From: an uncultured Candidatus Melainabacteria bacterium
GTDB lineage: Bacteria; Cyanobacteriota; Vampirovibrionia; Gastranaerophilales; Gastranaerophilaceae
NCBI GenBank assembly: GCA_947525005.1
Contig: CANNUY010000002.1
Location: forward strand, 112,287 to 176,286
Direction: 5' to 3'
Length of the DNA: 64,000 nt
The position numbers and the translations under genes are program-made. Positions 27,322 through 36,201 of this stretch are shown here, in pieces; within the stretch, counting starts at the first letter, position 1; every line of letters begins with the position of its first letter. Below the pieces are notes generated by a model, which worked only from the letters and a program-made list of their open reading frames with translations, made no database searches and was not told where the DNA came from.

Positions 27322-28880
27322 AATTAAATAGATTTGATGAATTGATATATGAAAATTTAAAAGATTTACAAGTAAAGTATAATGATAAATTTATTCTAAA
27401 ATCTTGTAAATGGATTCAGTTTTTTAAAGATTATAAAATTTTTCAATCAAATATCAATAAATCTTTATTAAATAATGAAATGTATTCTGAAAAATATAAT
27501 GATAAAAAAATTGAAGAATTTTCTGAATTTTGGAAGTTGTATTCAAAATACTTTTCTGTAAAAGATAGACGATATATAAATAAATCGTTTGTTCTTCCCA
27601 AAACTCTTTTGGAAGAACTAAAAACTAGTAATGAATATAAATTTACGCCAATAAAAAACAAGCTTTGTTATTGCTTACATCATTCATTACCATATCAATC
27701 AGATGGTTATGCAACTAGAAGTAAGTATATGGCAGAGGCGTTGGCAAAATGTTTTGACATTAGCGTTATAACGGATATTGGATTTCCTTGGAATAACCAA
27801 AAATGTATGAAAAATGTAAAAACTGTACCAATGCAAGATATTATTAATGGTGTAACGTATAATCGTCAAAAAAAATCTTTTAAGGCATTAACCTTGAAGG
27901 GGCGATATATAAATATGATTAATAGTTGGAAAAAAATGTTTTTGAAAGAAAAACCAGAATATGTTATTGCAGCATCAAACTATGCATCTGCGTTTCCGGC
28001 TTTAATTGCTGCAAAATCTTTAGGCATTCCTTTTTATTATGAAGTTCGAGGACTTTGGGAAGTTACAAAAATCTCAAAAAACGAGTCTTATTCAAACACT
28101 CTTTGGTATTTATTTGAAAGATATTTTGAAACAAAAGTTTGTCAATTGTCTGATGGAGTGTTTACTTTGACAACACCAATGAAACAAGAACTTATTGAAA
28201 GAGGAGTTAATAAAAACAATATATTTTTAGCTCCAAATTGTGCAGATATTAGTTTGTTTAATTCAACTTCAAAAAATGTAGAATTGATGAAGAAGTTGAA
28301 AATATCTGAAAACGATACTGTTATTGGATACGTTGGTACAATACAGATGTATGAAGGTTTGGATGATTTGATAAAAGCTTGTGCTATATTAAAAAAGAAG
28401 CATTTAAAATTTAAATTATTAATAGTAGGTGGAGAAAGTGTTGTAGATAAAGATAATCATTTTGACTACTTAAAAAATTTAGCAAAAGATTTAGATATTG
28501 ACAATGAAGTTATAATGCCAGGAAGAGTACCAGTAGAAGATGTTTCTAAATATTATTCTTTAATGGATATAACTCCTTTTGGTAGAAAAAACTTGCCTGT
28601 ATGTGATTTAGTTTCTCCGATAAAACCATTAGAAGCGATGGCTATGAAAAAAACTGTTATTGTTTCTAATTTGAGAGCGCTTGCTGAAATTGTTCAAGAT
28701 AATGTTACTGGTTTACATTTTGAAAAAGGTGATGTTGAATCTTATGCAAAAGTGTTAGAAAAAGCTATTCTTGATAAAGACTTGAGATTAAAATTAGGTG
28801 AAAATGCTTATGATTGGGTTCTCAAAAATCGACAGTGGTCGAGTAATGCAAATTGTATAAAATCGACGATATCTAAATAA
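27318..28880 (+). CDS. GT4-family glycosyltransferase with N-terminal extension
   Basis: About 520-aa GT-B fold transferase. The start is ATG 27318, in a four-base overlap (ATGA) with wecC; AGAGGAA lies ten bases upstream. Residues 1-110 are a Lys/Tyr-rich helical extension I do not recognise. The GT4 domains follow: PYQSDGYATRSKYMAEAL (acceptor side), FYYEVRGLWEV, then VIGYVGTIQMYEGLDDLI and the donor-binding block with PIKPLEAMAMKK where the E-x7-E type motif sits. No signal or membrane segment. It adds a sugar to the same surface polymer presumably; donor unknown. Confidence 0.9.
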   Translation: MKLNRFDELIYENLKDLQVKYNDKFILKSCKWIQFFKDYKIFQSNINKSLLNNEMYSEKYNDKKIEEFSEFWKLYSKYFSVKDRRYINKSFVLPKTLLEELKTSNEYKFTPIKNKLCYCLHHSLPYQSDGYATRSKYMAEALAKCFDISVITDIGFPWNNQKCMKNVKTVPMQDIINGVTYNRQKKSFKALTLKGRYINMINSWKKMFLKEKPEYVIAASNYASAFPALIAAKSLGIPFYYEVRGLWEVTKISKNESYSNTLWYLFERYFETKVCQLSDGVFTLTTPMKQELIERGVNKNNIFLAPNCADISLFNSTSKNVELMKKLKISENDTVIGYVGTIQMYEGLDDLIKACAILKKKHLKFKLLIVGGESVVDKDNHFDYLKNLAKDLDIDNEVIMPGRVPVEDVSKYYSLMDITPFGRKNLPVCDLVSPIKPLEAMAMKKTVIVSNLRALAEIVQDNVTGLHFEKGDVESYAKVLEKAILDKDLRLKLGENAYDWVLKNRQWSSNANCIKSTISK

Positions 28881-28921
28881 ATATTGTTATTGTTAAAGCT
28901 ATATAAAATTAAAGGGTTATC

Positions 28922-29643
28922 ATGTTTATTAAAAAATATAATAAGGGTGAAAAAAAATTACAAAAATTTTAGGTGGATTTATAAAAATTGTAAAAATGCC
29001 AGCTATTGTTAAGTATTATATTCTTGGAATACGAGTTTTTTATAAAAAAGATTTATTAAAAGAATTAGAATTAAAAAAATGGAATAATATTTATAATTAT
29101 TGGAGATTTACTGGTGTAACAGACGAATTTATAATTAGTTTAAAATTGATATTTAATAATCCAGCAGTTTTATCAGAAATTCCTTCTAGAATTTGGTTGG
29201 TATTTATAAGTTCTTTGATTGAAAAGAATTTAAATAATGAGGTTAGAAAATTTTTAAAATTATATTTGAATAGTTTTGGATTAAAAGATATTAAAAATTA
29301 TTTTTATTTATCAGAATTTATGTGTAAAAACAAATTGACTGAGGATAAAGAAATTTTAAGAACTGCAAAAATTTGGGAAAAATTGAACAACAAAACTTAT
29401 GTCGAAAAATTTAGAAATTATTTAAAAGAAAAACGTATTGCTGTTGTTGGAAATAGTGGTTGTGAGCTTGGTAAAAATAAAGGTCAAGAAATTGATAACC
29501 ATGATATAGTGATTCGATTTAACAACTATCCCATTGATGAAGAATTGTTTAATGACTACGTAAAGAAAACTTCTATCTGGTTTAGAAATAGCTCTGGGGT
29601 TATGCTTAATGTTACAAGACCTAATATGTCCGAATATGATTGA
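28922..29643 (+). pseudogene. Broken GT29-like (sialyltransferase-like) gene
   Basis: A good start (AAAGGG, then ATG 28922) encodes MFIKKYNKGEKK and then runs through an 8-A tract (28950-28957) into a TAG at 28970. One more A would join it to the long frame that reads through 28996 to 29643. The long frame starts ITKILGGFIKIV and carries the recurrent YILGIRVFYKK motif. It ends in a GT29-type donor region: RIAVVGNSGCELGKNKG, HDIVIRFNN. The frame stops at a TGA only about 60 residues into that domain, and the catalytic C-terminal half is missing. A frame-shifted tail (SNLTLELIADYLNDY...) continues to about 29750. I call it a pseudogene. A8-tract phase variation is a weaker alternative because the 3' truncation remains. 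Confidence 0.6.
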
Positions 29644-29755
29644 GTAATTTGACGCTTGAACTGATTGCGGATTATTTAAACGATTATGCAAATAAAAATT
29701 ATGATATCAATTATATATTAGATTATATACAGAATACAAAAATAATCTAATAGAT

Positions 29756-29845
29756 GATTCTGTTATTTTTGACGGAAGAAACCAATACAACATGGAAAGA
29801 ACTGTTCAACGTGGATTTGAATATGTTTGCGTAGGAAAAATTTAA
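29756..29845 (+). pseudogene. 3' remnant of a second ugd gene
   Basis: Encodes DSVIFDGRNQYNMERTV..., ending VCVGKI and TAA. Seventy bases (29760-29829) are identical to ugd 25608-25677, then the last codons differ only at silent positions until the stop. So this is not a copy error of one read but the tail of a related, slightly diverged ugd allele, left between the broken GT29-like gene and the PseB-type gene. Confidence 0.8.
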
Positions 29846-29906
29846 TATTAATCAATTATTAACTAAATGTAAAAATAAATAGTCGCTGATGTTAACTTAA
29901 TGTTTA

Positions 29907-29928
29907 AATTATACGTTTATGTTATAAT
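29907..29928 (+). promoter_or_regulatory. Extended -10 promoter module before the PseB-type gene
   Basis: AATTATACGTTTATGTTATAAT, one mismatch to the wecC module. Downstream, TTGAAC...GTTCAA with inner AAAA/TTTT forms a possible leader hairpin before AGAGAGG. Confidence 0.6.
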
Positions 29929-29980
29929 TGAACACAACAAAACAACGATTTTGTTCAAAAAATAAAGAGAGGAATATATA

Positions 29981-30979
29981 ATGTTAAACGGTAAAACAAT
30001 TTTGGTTACAGGTGGAACAGGTAGTTTTGGTAAAAAATTTATTAAAACGGTTTTTGAAAAATATCCAAATGTAAAGAAAGTCATTGTATATTCAAGAGAT
30101 GAATTCAAACAGTTTATGATGTCAAATATGCCTGAATTCAAGCCACATTTAGATAAGCTAAGATTTTTTATTGGTGATGTAAGAGATAAAGAACGAATGA
30201 TGAGAGCGTTTGACGGAGTTGATATAGTTATTCATGCTGCAGCGCTAAAACAAGTTCCAGCTTGTGAATACAATCCATTTGAGGCGATAAAAACAAATAT
30301 TCATGGCGCTCAAAATATTATTGATTGTGCTATAGACAAAGGAGTAAAAAAAGTAGTTGCCTTGTCAACAGATAAAGCTTGTGCGCCGATAAATTTATAT
30401 GGTGCAACAAAGTTGTGTTCAGACAAATTGTTTATAGCAGGCAATTCTTACTCAGGTTCAAAAGATACAAGATTTGCAGTTGTAAGATATGGAAATGTAG
30501 CAGGTTCAAGAGGTTCTGTAATACCATTCTTTAAAAAGTTAGTTGAAGAAGGAGCAAAAGAACTACCGATTACAGATTTAAGAATGACTCGTTTTTGGTT
30601 AAAGTTAGAACAGGCAGTGGAAATGGTATTAGAAGCAGTAGAACACATGCACGGTGGCGAATTATATGTAAAGAAAATCCCATCTATGAAAATGCCTGAA
30701 TTAGCAAAAGCTATAGCGCCAGATTTAGCAATAAAAGAGGTAGGTATCAGACCTGGAGAAAAAATTCATGAGCAAATGATTACGAAAGAAGATGCTCCAA
30801 ATACAATAGAGTTTAAAGATTTCTATATAATATTACCTCAAATGAAGTTTGAAAAAATAAAATATGATTATCCAAATGCAAAACAGGTAGCACCTGATTT
30901 TGAATACCATTCAGGTAATAACGACAGATGGCTAACTGTTGAGGATATGAAAAAGTTAATAAATGATATATCTGTTTAA
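29981..30979 (+). CDS. pseB: UDP-GlcNAc 4,6-dehydratase (inverting), PseB type
   Basis: 332-aa extended SDR enzyme converting UDP-GlcNAc to a 4-keto-6-deoxy sugar, the entry step to pseudaminic-type sugars. GGTGSFGKKF (Rossmann glycine motif), VYSRDEFKQF, AAALKQVPACEYNP, ALSTDKACAP and YGATKLCSDK (catalytic Y-x3-K) are all PseB hallmarks. MHGGELYVKKIPSMKM is in the C-terminal substrate domain. Strong promoter upstream and GAGAGG before the ATG. The usual partners PseC, PseH and PseG are not in this window. An RfbD-like reductase follows instead. Confidence 0.9.
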   Translation: MLNGKTILVTGGTGSFGKKFIKTVFEKYPNVKKVIVYSRDEFKQFMMSNMPEFKPHLDKLRFFIGDVRDKERMMRAFDGVDIVIHAAALKQVPACEYNPFEAIKTNIHGAQNIIDCAIDKGVKKVVALSTDKACAPINLYGATKLCSDKLFIAGNSYSGSKDTRFAVVRYGNVAGSRGSVIPFFKKLVEEGAKELPITDLRMTRFWLKLEQAVEMVLEAVEHMHGGELYVKKIPSMKMPELAKAIAPDLAIKEVGIRPGEKIHEQMITKEDAPNTIEFKDFYIILPQMKFEKIKYDYPNAKQVAPDFEYHSGNNDRWLTVEDMKKLINDISV

Positions 30980-31114
30980 TTTATGTAATCACAAAATGAA
31001 GTATTTATAATTTGAGAAAATGATAAAAAATACTAATTTTGGTTGACAATATTAGTAAATTATGACATGAATAAATTGATAATTAGTAAATATTAACAAA
31101 TATTGTGGGTAATA

Positions 31115-31984
31115 ATGGCAAAAAATAGTAATGTTAAGATTATTATCTTAGGTAGTAATGGAATGTTAGGAAAGGCGCTTGTAAAAGAAGGGCTGTTGCG
31201 TAATAAGAATATAATTGCTACTACAAGAACAGAGTTAGATGTTACAGCTATAGATAGCTTGGAACAATATATTAAAAGGATTCAGCCTGATATTGTAATT
31301 AATACTTGTGCAATTATTAATCATACTTTATGTGATGAAAATGTTAAACTTGCATACGAAACAAATGCAAGACCAAGTGCTATTTTATCTGATTTAGCTA
31401 CTCAATATAATTTTAAATATGTTTATATCTCTACAGATGGTTATTTTAATGGTGATGGTATCCAAAAACATAATGAGGATGCTCAAGTGTCTTTTTTAAA
31501 TGAATATGCTAGAACTAAATTTTCAGGAGAGATGTTTGCATTAACAAATTCAAATTCTTTAGTTATAAGAACAAATATTGTAGGATTTAAAGGTATAAAA
31601 GAAAATCCTACTTTCATAGAATGGGTTATAAATTCATTTAATAAAAATGAACATATAACTATGTTTGATGATTATTTTACATCAAGTATTAGTGTTTCTC
31701 AGTTTTCAAGATGTTTGTTTGATATTTTAGAAAAAGATGTGAGTGGGATTATAAATTTGGCAAGTACACAAGTGTTTTCAAAAAAACAGTTTATAGAAGC
31801 TGTTGCTGAGGCATTCAATTTTTCTTTAGACAATACTTCTGTAGGTAAAGTTTCATCATTATCTTCAAAAAGAGCAAATAGTTTAGGGTTAGATGTTTCA
31901 AAAGCAGAATCAATATTAGGTTATAAACTCCCTACCTTACAGGAAGTTATATTACAATTAAAAAAGGATTATCAAAATGTTTAA
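31115..31984 (+). CDS. RfbD-like SDR (dTDP-4-dehydrorhamnose reductase family)
   Basis: About 289-aa SDR protein. The start is ATG 31115 rather than the TTG 12 bases upstream, although no good ribosome-binding site is visible. ILGSNGMLGKALVKE is the NADPH-binding loop. VINTCAIINHTLCDE, YISTDGYFNGDG and YARTKFSGE (catalytic Y-x3-K) match RfbD-family reductases. It overlaps the NeuB-type gene by eight bases, so it is part of a nucleotide-sugar/nonulosonate operon. Expected to reduce a 4-keto sugar, possibly the PseB product, but this is inferred. Confidence 0.83.
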   Translation: MAKNSNVKIIILGSNGMLGKALVKEGLLRNKNIIATTRTELDVTAIDSLEQYIKRIQPDIVINTCAIINHTLCDENVKLAYETNARPSAILSDLATQYNFKYVYISTDGYFNGDGIQKHNEDAQVSFLNEYARTKFSGEMFALTNSNSLVIRTNIVGFKGIKENPTFIEWVINSFNKNEHITMFDDYFTSSISVSQFSRCLFDILEKDVSGIINLASTQVFSKKQFIEAVAEAFNFSLDNTSVGKVSSLSSKRANSLGLDVSKAESILGYKLPTLQEVILQLKKDYQNV

Positions 31985-33047
31985 TAAAGAAATAAGAATA
32001 GGAACTAAAAAAATTGGTTTAAGATATCCTACATATTTTATTGCAGATATTGCGGCTAATCATGATGGGGACTTAAATAGAGCAAAAGAGTTAATTTATT
32101 TAGCAAAAGAGTCAGGAGCTGATTGTGCAAAGTTTCAACATTTTCTAGCAGAAAAAATCGTTAGTGACTATGGATATAAGCATTTGAAAGGGATAAAATC
32201 TCATCAGGATAATTGGGATAAATCTGTTGCAGAAATATATGATGAATATCATTGTAAAAGAGAATGGAATGAGGAATTGATAAAAACTTGTAAAGAAGTT
32301 GATATTGAATTTATGACAACTCCTTATGATTATGAAGCAATAGAACAAATTGATAAGTATGTTAATGCTTATAAAATTGGTTCAGGTGATATTACGTGGA
32401 CTGAATTTTTGGAAAGAATATCGAAATTAAATAAACCAATTTTATTGGCAACAGGTGCATCTGACATGAATGATGTTATAAGAGCTATGGATTTGATTTC
32501 TAAAAATAATTCAGATGTTGTTTTAATGCAATGTAATACAAATTATACAGCAGATTTAAAAAATATGAAGTATGTGAATTTAAGAGTTCTAAATACTTTC
32601 CAACAATATTTCCCGAATGTTATTTTAGGGTTATCAGATCATACATTTGGACATAGTGCAGTGTTAGGAGCTGTAACACTAGGCGCAAGAGTTATAGAAA
32701 AACATTTCACAGATGATAATAATAGAGTCGGTCCTGACCATAAATTTGCGATGAATCCAAATACTTGGAAAGAGATGGTTTTAAGAACAAGAGAACTAGA
32801 GAATGCTTTAGGTGATGGAATAAAACGTGTAGAGGATAATGAGCAAGACACTGTTATTATACAAAGACGTTCAATAAGGTTAACAAAGGATAAAAAATGT
32901 GGTGAAAAGATTACTTTAGATGATATAGAGTATTTAAGACCAGCACCACAAAATTCATATTTCCCATTTGAAGTAGATTTAGTTTTAAATAAAACTTTGA
33001 ATGTGGATAAGGTTAAGGGTGATTGTTTAGTACATGGTGATGTTTAA
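31977..33047 (+). CDS. NeuB-family nonulosonic acid synthase
   Basis: 356-aa PEP-condensing TIM-barrel enzyme with a C-terminal SAF (antifreeze-like) domain. FIADIAANHDGDLNRAKELI, CAKFQHF, YKIGSGDITWTEFL, LATGASDMNDV, GLSDHTFG and VIEKHFTDD trace the whole barrel. RRSIRLTKDKKCGEKIT starts the SAF domain. It joins PEP to a six-carbon amino or deoxy sugar to give a C9 acid. Whether the product is neuraminic, pseudaminic, legionaminic or another acid cannot be told. IADIAANHDG departs from the common IAEAGVNHNG. It overlaps its neighbours on both sides. Confidence 0.9.
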   Translation: MFNKEIRIGTKKIGLRYPTYFIADIAANHDGDLNRAKELIYLAKESGADCAKFQHFLAEKIVSDYGYKHLKGIKSHQDNWDKSVAEIYDEYHCKREWNEELIKTCKEVDIEFMTTPYDYEAIEQIDKYVNAYKIGSGDITWTEFLERISKLNKPILLATGASDMNDVIRAMDLISKNNSDVVLMQCNTNYTADLKNMKYVNLRVLNTFQQYFPNVILGLSDHTFGHSAVLGAVTLGARVIEKHFTDDNNRVGPDHKFAMNPNTWKEMVLRTRELENALGDGIKRVEDNEQDTVIIQRRSIRLTKDKKCGEKITLDDIEYLRPAPQNSYFPFEVDLVLNKTLNVDKVKGDCLVHGDV

Positions 33048-33811
33048 TGGTTAAGGTCGGACTAAAGCTTTGGAATATTAATACAGATTTTTATTTAGAG
33101 GAAGCTTGTAAATTATATAAACAAAAAATATTTGATTATATAGAATTATATATAGTTCCTTCTCATCTTGAATTATTAAAAAAATGGAAAACTCTTTCTA
33201 TTCCATTTGATATTCATGCACCTCATTTTGCTCACAAAATGAATTTATCAAAGCCTGAATATAGAGAATCGAATTTATTATTATATAAAGAAGTTCAAAA
33301 ATATGCAGATGAATTAAATGCTTCAGTGATAGTTTTTCACGGAGGTTCAGGTGGAAATTATAAAGAAACAGCTAAACAATTATCATCATTTAGTGATAAA
33401 AGAAGTTTGATTGAAAATAAGCCTTATGAAACACTTCCGTTTGTTAATGAAGCTTTTTATGTAGGTTCAAAATTTGAGGAAATAGAATATATAATGAACA
33501 ACTCTAATTGTGGTTTTTGCTTAGATATTGGTCATGCTGTTTGTGCCGCGAATAGTTTTGGAATAAACCCATATTTATATATAGAAAAATTTTTGAGTCT
33601 TTCACCTAAAAGAATTCATTTAAGTGATACAGATATAGATACGACATTAGATAAACATTTTAATTTAGGTGACGGAAACCTTGACATAAAACGAGTTCTG
33701 TCAATGCTTCCCCAAAATATAAATATAACGATTGAAACAAATAAAAAATCGAAAACAAATTTAGATGATTTTGTAAGAGATGTAGCAATATTAAAGGAAA
33801 TACTAAAATGA
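33047..33811 (+). CDS. TIM-barrel sugar-phosphate isomerase/epimerase-like protein
   Basis: 254-aa xylose-isomerase-like (AP endonuclease 2 superfamily) protein. HAPHFAHKMN, FHGGSGGNYK, FCLDIGHA and RIHLSDTDID supply the barrel's metal-binding His, Glu and Asp residues. It shares one base with the NeuB-type gene and overlaps the CMP-transferase gene by four bases, so it belongs to the same pathway. It may isomerise or epimerise the precursor for the NeuB-type enzyme, standing in for NeuC or PseG. That role is inference. A truncated copy follows at 34490. Confidence 0.78.
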   Translation: MVKVGLKLWNINTDFYLEEACKLYKQKIFDYIELYIVPSHLELLKKWKTLSIPFDIHAPHFAHKMNLSKPEYRESNLLLYKEVQKYADELNASVIVFHGGSGGNYKETAKQLSSFSDKRSLIENKPYETLPFVNEAFYVGSKFEEIEYIMNNSNCGFCLDIGHAVCAANSFGINPYLYIEKFLSLSPKRIHLSDTDIDTTLDKHFNLGDGNLDIKRVLSMLPQNINITIETNKKSKTNLDDFVRDVAILKEILK

Positions 33812-34497
33812 AAACATTGGCAATAATTCCTGCACGTGGTGGCAGTAAAAGAATACCTAGAAAAAATATAAAAGATTTTTTAGGAAAACCAATCATTTCA
33901 TATTCTATAAATTCAGCATTGGATTGTGGAGTCTTTGATGAAGTAATGGTGTCAACTGATGATGTTGAAATTGCCGAAATAGCTGAACATTATGGAGCTA
34001 GTGTTCCGTTTTATAGAAGTCCTGAAATGTCGAATGATATGGCAATGACAGCTCCTGTGTTGATAGAAGTTTTAGATAAATATAAGCAATTAGGTAAAGA
34101 ATTTGAATATGTAGCTTGTATTTATCCTACTGCGCCATTTATAACACCAAAAATATTGAAAGAATCAATGGAATTACTTATAAAATCAAATGTCGATAGT
34201 GTATTACCTATTGTTAGATACTCTTATCCACCACAGAGGGGGCTGATTATCGAAAATGGATTAGTAAAGATGTTATACCCTGAAAATTATAATGTAAGAA
34301 GTCAAGATTTTACGCCATATTATCATGATTGTGGACAATTTTATTGTTTAAAAACATCTGCATTAAGACAAGAACAGAAATTGTATTGTAAATCAACAAT
34401 TCCAATAGAGTTGCCAGAAACAGCTGTTCAAGATATTGATAATGAAGAAGATTGGAAAATTGCAGAAATGAAGTATAGGATTATGTACAATGTATAA
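33808..34497 (+). CDS. pseF: CMP-nonulosonate cytidylyltransferase, PseF type
   Basis: 229-aa cytidylyltransferase that activates a C9 acid with CTP. The N-terminal IPARGGSKRIPRKNIKDF is the CTP-binding motif. STDDVEIAEIA and CIYPTAPFITP follow. PPQRGL, NVRSQDFTPYYHDCGQFY and AVQDIDNEEDW match PseF more closely than NeuA. The start overlaps the isomerase gene by four bases. Together with the PseB-type gene it brackets a nonulosonate operon, but three canonical pseudaminate genes are absent here. Confidence 0.88.
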   Translation: MKTLAIIPARGGSKRIPRKNIKDFLGKPIISYSINSALDCGVFDEVMVSTDDVEIAEIAEHYGASVPFYRSPEMSNDMAMTAPVLIEVLDKYKQLGKEFEYVACIYPTAPFITPKILKESMELLIKSNVDSVLPIVRYSYPPQRGLIIENGLVKMLYPENYNVRSQDFTPYYHDCGQFYCLKTSALRQEQKLYCKSTIPIELPETAVQDIDNEEDWKIAEMKYRIMYNV

Positions 34498-34750
34498 AAT
34501 CGGTTTAAAAATTTGGTCAATAAATACAGATTATTATTATGACGAGGCAATTCGTTTGTATAATGATGGAGTGTATGATTATATTGGATTGTATGTTGTG
34601 CCGAATACGACAGATACGATTGAAAAATGGAAAAAATTAGATATACCGTTCATTGTTCATTGTCCACATTTTGCACATGGATTTAATCTTGCAAAAATTG
34701 AAAAAAAAGATTCGTCTTTTGGTACTCCTCATAGTGTTGATGATTTTTAA
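34490..34750 (+). pseudogene. Truncated copy of the TIM-barrel isomerase
   Basis: 86 codons. Residues 1-75 align with the start of the 254-aa isomerase at roughly half identity: VGLKLWNINTDFY versus IGLKIWSINTDYY, and HAPHFAH versus HCPHFAH. The last 12 or so residues are unrelated and the remaining two-thirds of the barrel are missing. It keeps an 8-base overlap with the CMP-transferase gene, so it was once a working operon member. Too short to fold as a barrel, hence a remnant. Confidence 0.75.
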
Positions 34751-34768
34751 GAGTAAAAAAGGTGGTTT

Positions 34769-36094
34769 ATGATGAATTCTAAAAAGAAAATATTGTTACG
34801 ATGTCAAAGTTTAACATACTTGTATACAGGTTTAGCTTCTATTTTAACTAAATATTCTATAGATGAAGTTAATATAGACATTTTTTTTACTAGAAATGAA
34901 TGTCCACAGAAGTTTTTGAATTATATAGAAATGAATGAAGTTTTTCAAAACCTCTATCTCATGAATAGTTCTATTTATTATGAAATCAATAAAAAATTGT
35001 TTAGTCGGAAAGTTAATTTCTTTAATAAGATTTATTTTAATTGTCTATTGAAAAAAGATATTGCAACAAGATTTAAAAAACAATTGGATAATAATGATTA
35101 TTCTGAAGTGTTTTATTCAGATGGTGGTTGTAGTTTTATATATCTTACGTTTGCTTATCCAAATGCTCATTTCGTTATGTATGGCGACGGCTCAGGTTTG
35201 ATTTATAATCCTTCTAATTCAAAGTTGATTGATTTTAACCAAAATACATCAAAAAAAAGATTGTTTAAATTGAAATCACCTGATGAAATTATAGCTTTAG
35301 CGCCATATAAAAAAGACGATTCTGTAGATATTACGGGTGTACCTATTTCAGCTACAAACCCTCAAATATTATTGGATATAATTAAACGTGATAAAGAAAT
35401 TCAACATAAAGTTGATGATTTTGTAAACTCTATCAGTTCAGATTTTTCTCAATATGATAAAAAAATATTATTGTTGCCATCTCGTCTTGAGGATAAAAGG
35501 TTCTGTATGCAAGAAGATGACCAAATAAATATTTATGTTGATATTATAAATAAATACACAACGGATAATTCTCTTGTGATATTAAAGCCACACCCAACAA
35601 GTAAGATAAATTTGTTGTCAAGTCTTAGAGAAAAATGTAGTTGTAAAATAATTGATATTCCTGATGATTTAAAACCTTTACCTGTTGAAACTTATGTAAA
35701 TTTATTAAATCAAATGGATAAAATTATTACCTTTTTATCATCATCAAAAGTTTCATTAAAGGCTATTTTTAATATAGATACACTTGATGAATATGATGTA
35801 ATACAAAACTATCCTTTGAGAGAGCGTGTAAATGCTGATTTGAAAGTCTTTAGTGAGGTATGTAAACGATTTGATAATTGGGATAAAAAATCTATTATAT
35901 ACGAGTGTGATGTGTTACCAGAATATAAAAAGTTCTATCAAAAATATTCTAAACCTGTTTTTGTTCCTCGTAAAAATACTTTTATAGAAAATATTTTTTC
36001 TATAAGAAATATTGGAACTCCTGATGAAAAAAGAAAACAATTAACAATCTTGGGGTTAAAGTTTAAATTTAAAAGTAGTAAAAAAGTACATTAG
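34769..36094 (+). CDS. Polysialyltransferase-like (GT52/POLYST-type) glycosyltransferase
   Basis: 441-aa GT-B protein. YSDGGCSFIYLTFAYP and VMYGDGSGLIYNP in the N-terminal half, and VILKPHPTSKINLL in the C-terminal half, resemble bacterial alpha-2,8-polysialyltransferase and GT52 sialyltransferase families. The HP motif is the CMP-sugar-binding one. It follows directly after CMP-nonulosonate synthesis, so it likely transfers that sugar. It ends in LTILGLKFKFKSSKK, the recurrent tail motif. ATGATG at 34769 leaves two possible starts; AAGGTGG is upstream. Confidence 0.78.
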   Translation: MMNSKKKILLRCQSLTYLYTGLASILTKYSIDEVNIDIFFTRNECPQKFLNYIEMNEVFQNLYLMNSSIYYEINKKLFSRKVNFFNKIYFNCLLKKDIATRFKKQLDNNDYSEVFYSDGGCSFIYLTFAYPNAHFVMYGDGSGLIYNPSNSKLIDFNQNTSKKRLFKLKSPDEIIALAPYKKDDSVDITGVPISATNPQILLDIIKRDKEIQHKVDDFVNSISSDFSQYDKKILLLPSRLEDKRFCMQEDDQINIYVDIINKYTTDNSLVILKPHPTSKINLLSSLREKCSCKIIDIPDDLKPLPVETYVNLLNQMDKIITFLSSSKVSLKAIFNIDTLDEYDVIQNYPLRERVNADLKVFSEVCKRFDNWDKKSIIYECDVLPEYKKFYQKYSKPVFVPRKNTFIENIFSIRNIGTPDEKRKQLTILGLKFKFKSSKKVH

Positions 36095-36201
36095 TCTGAT
36101 TTTTATAAAAATTTTGATGCTTATAGAAAAATATTTAATTGAATATATCCAATATTTTCCTTGCATAAATTAGAAATTTTTAATAAGAAAGGAGTAAATT
36201 T

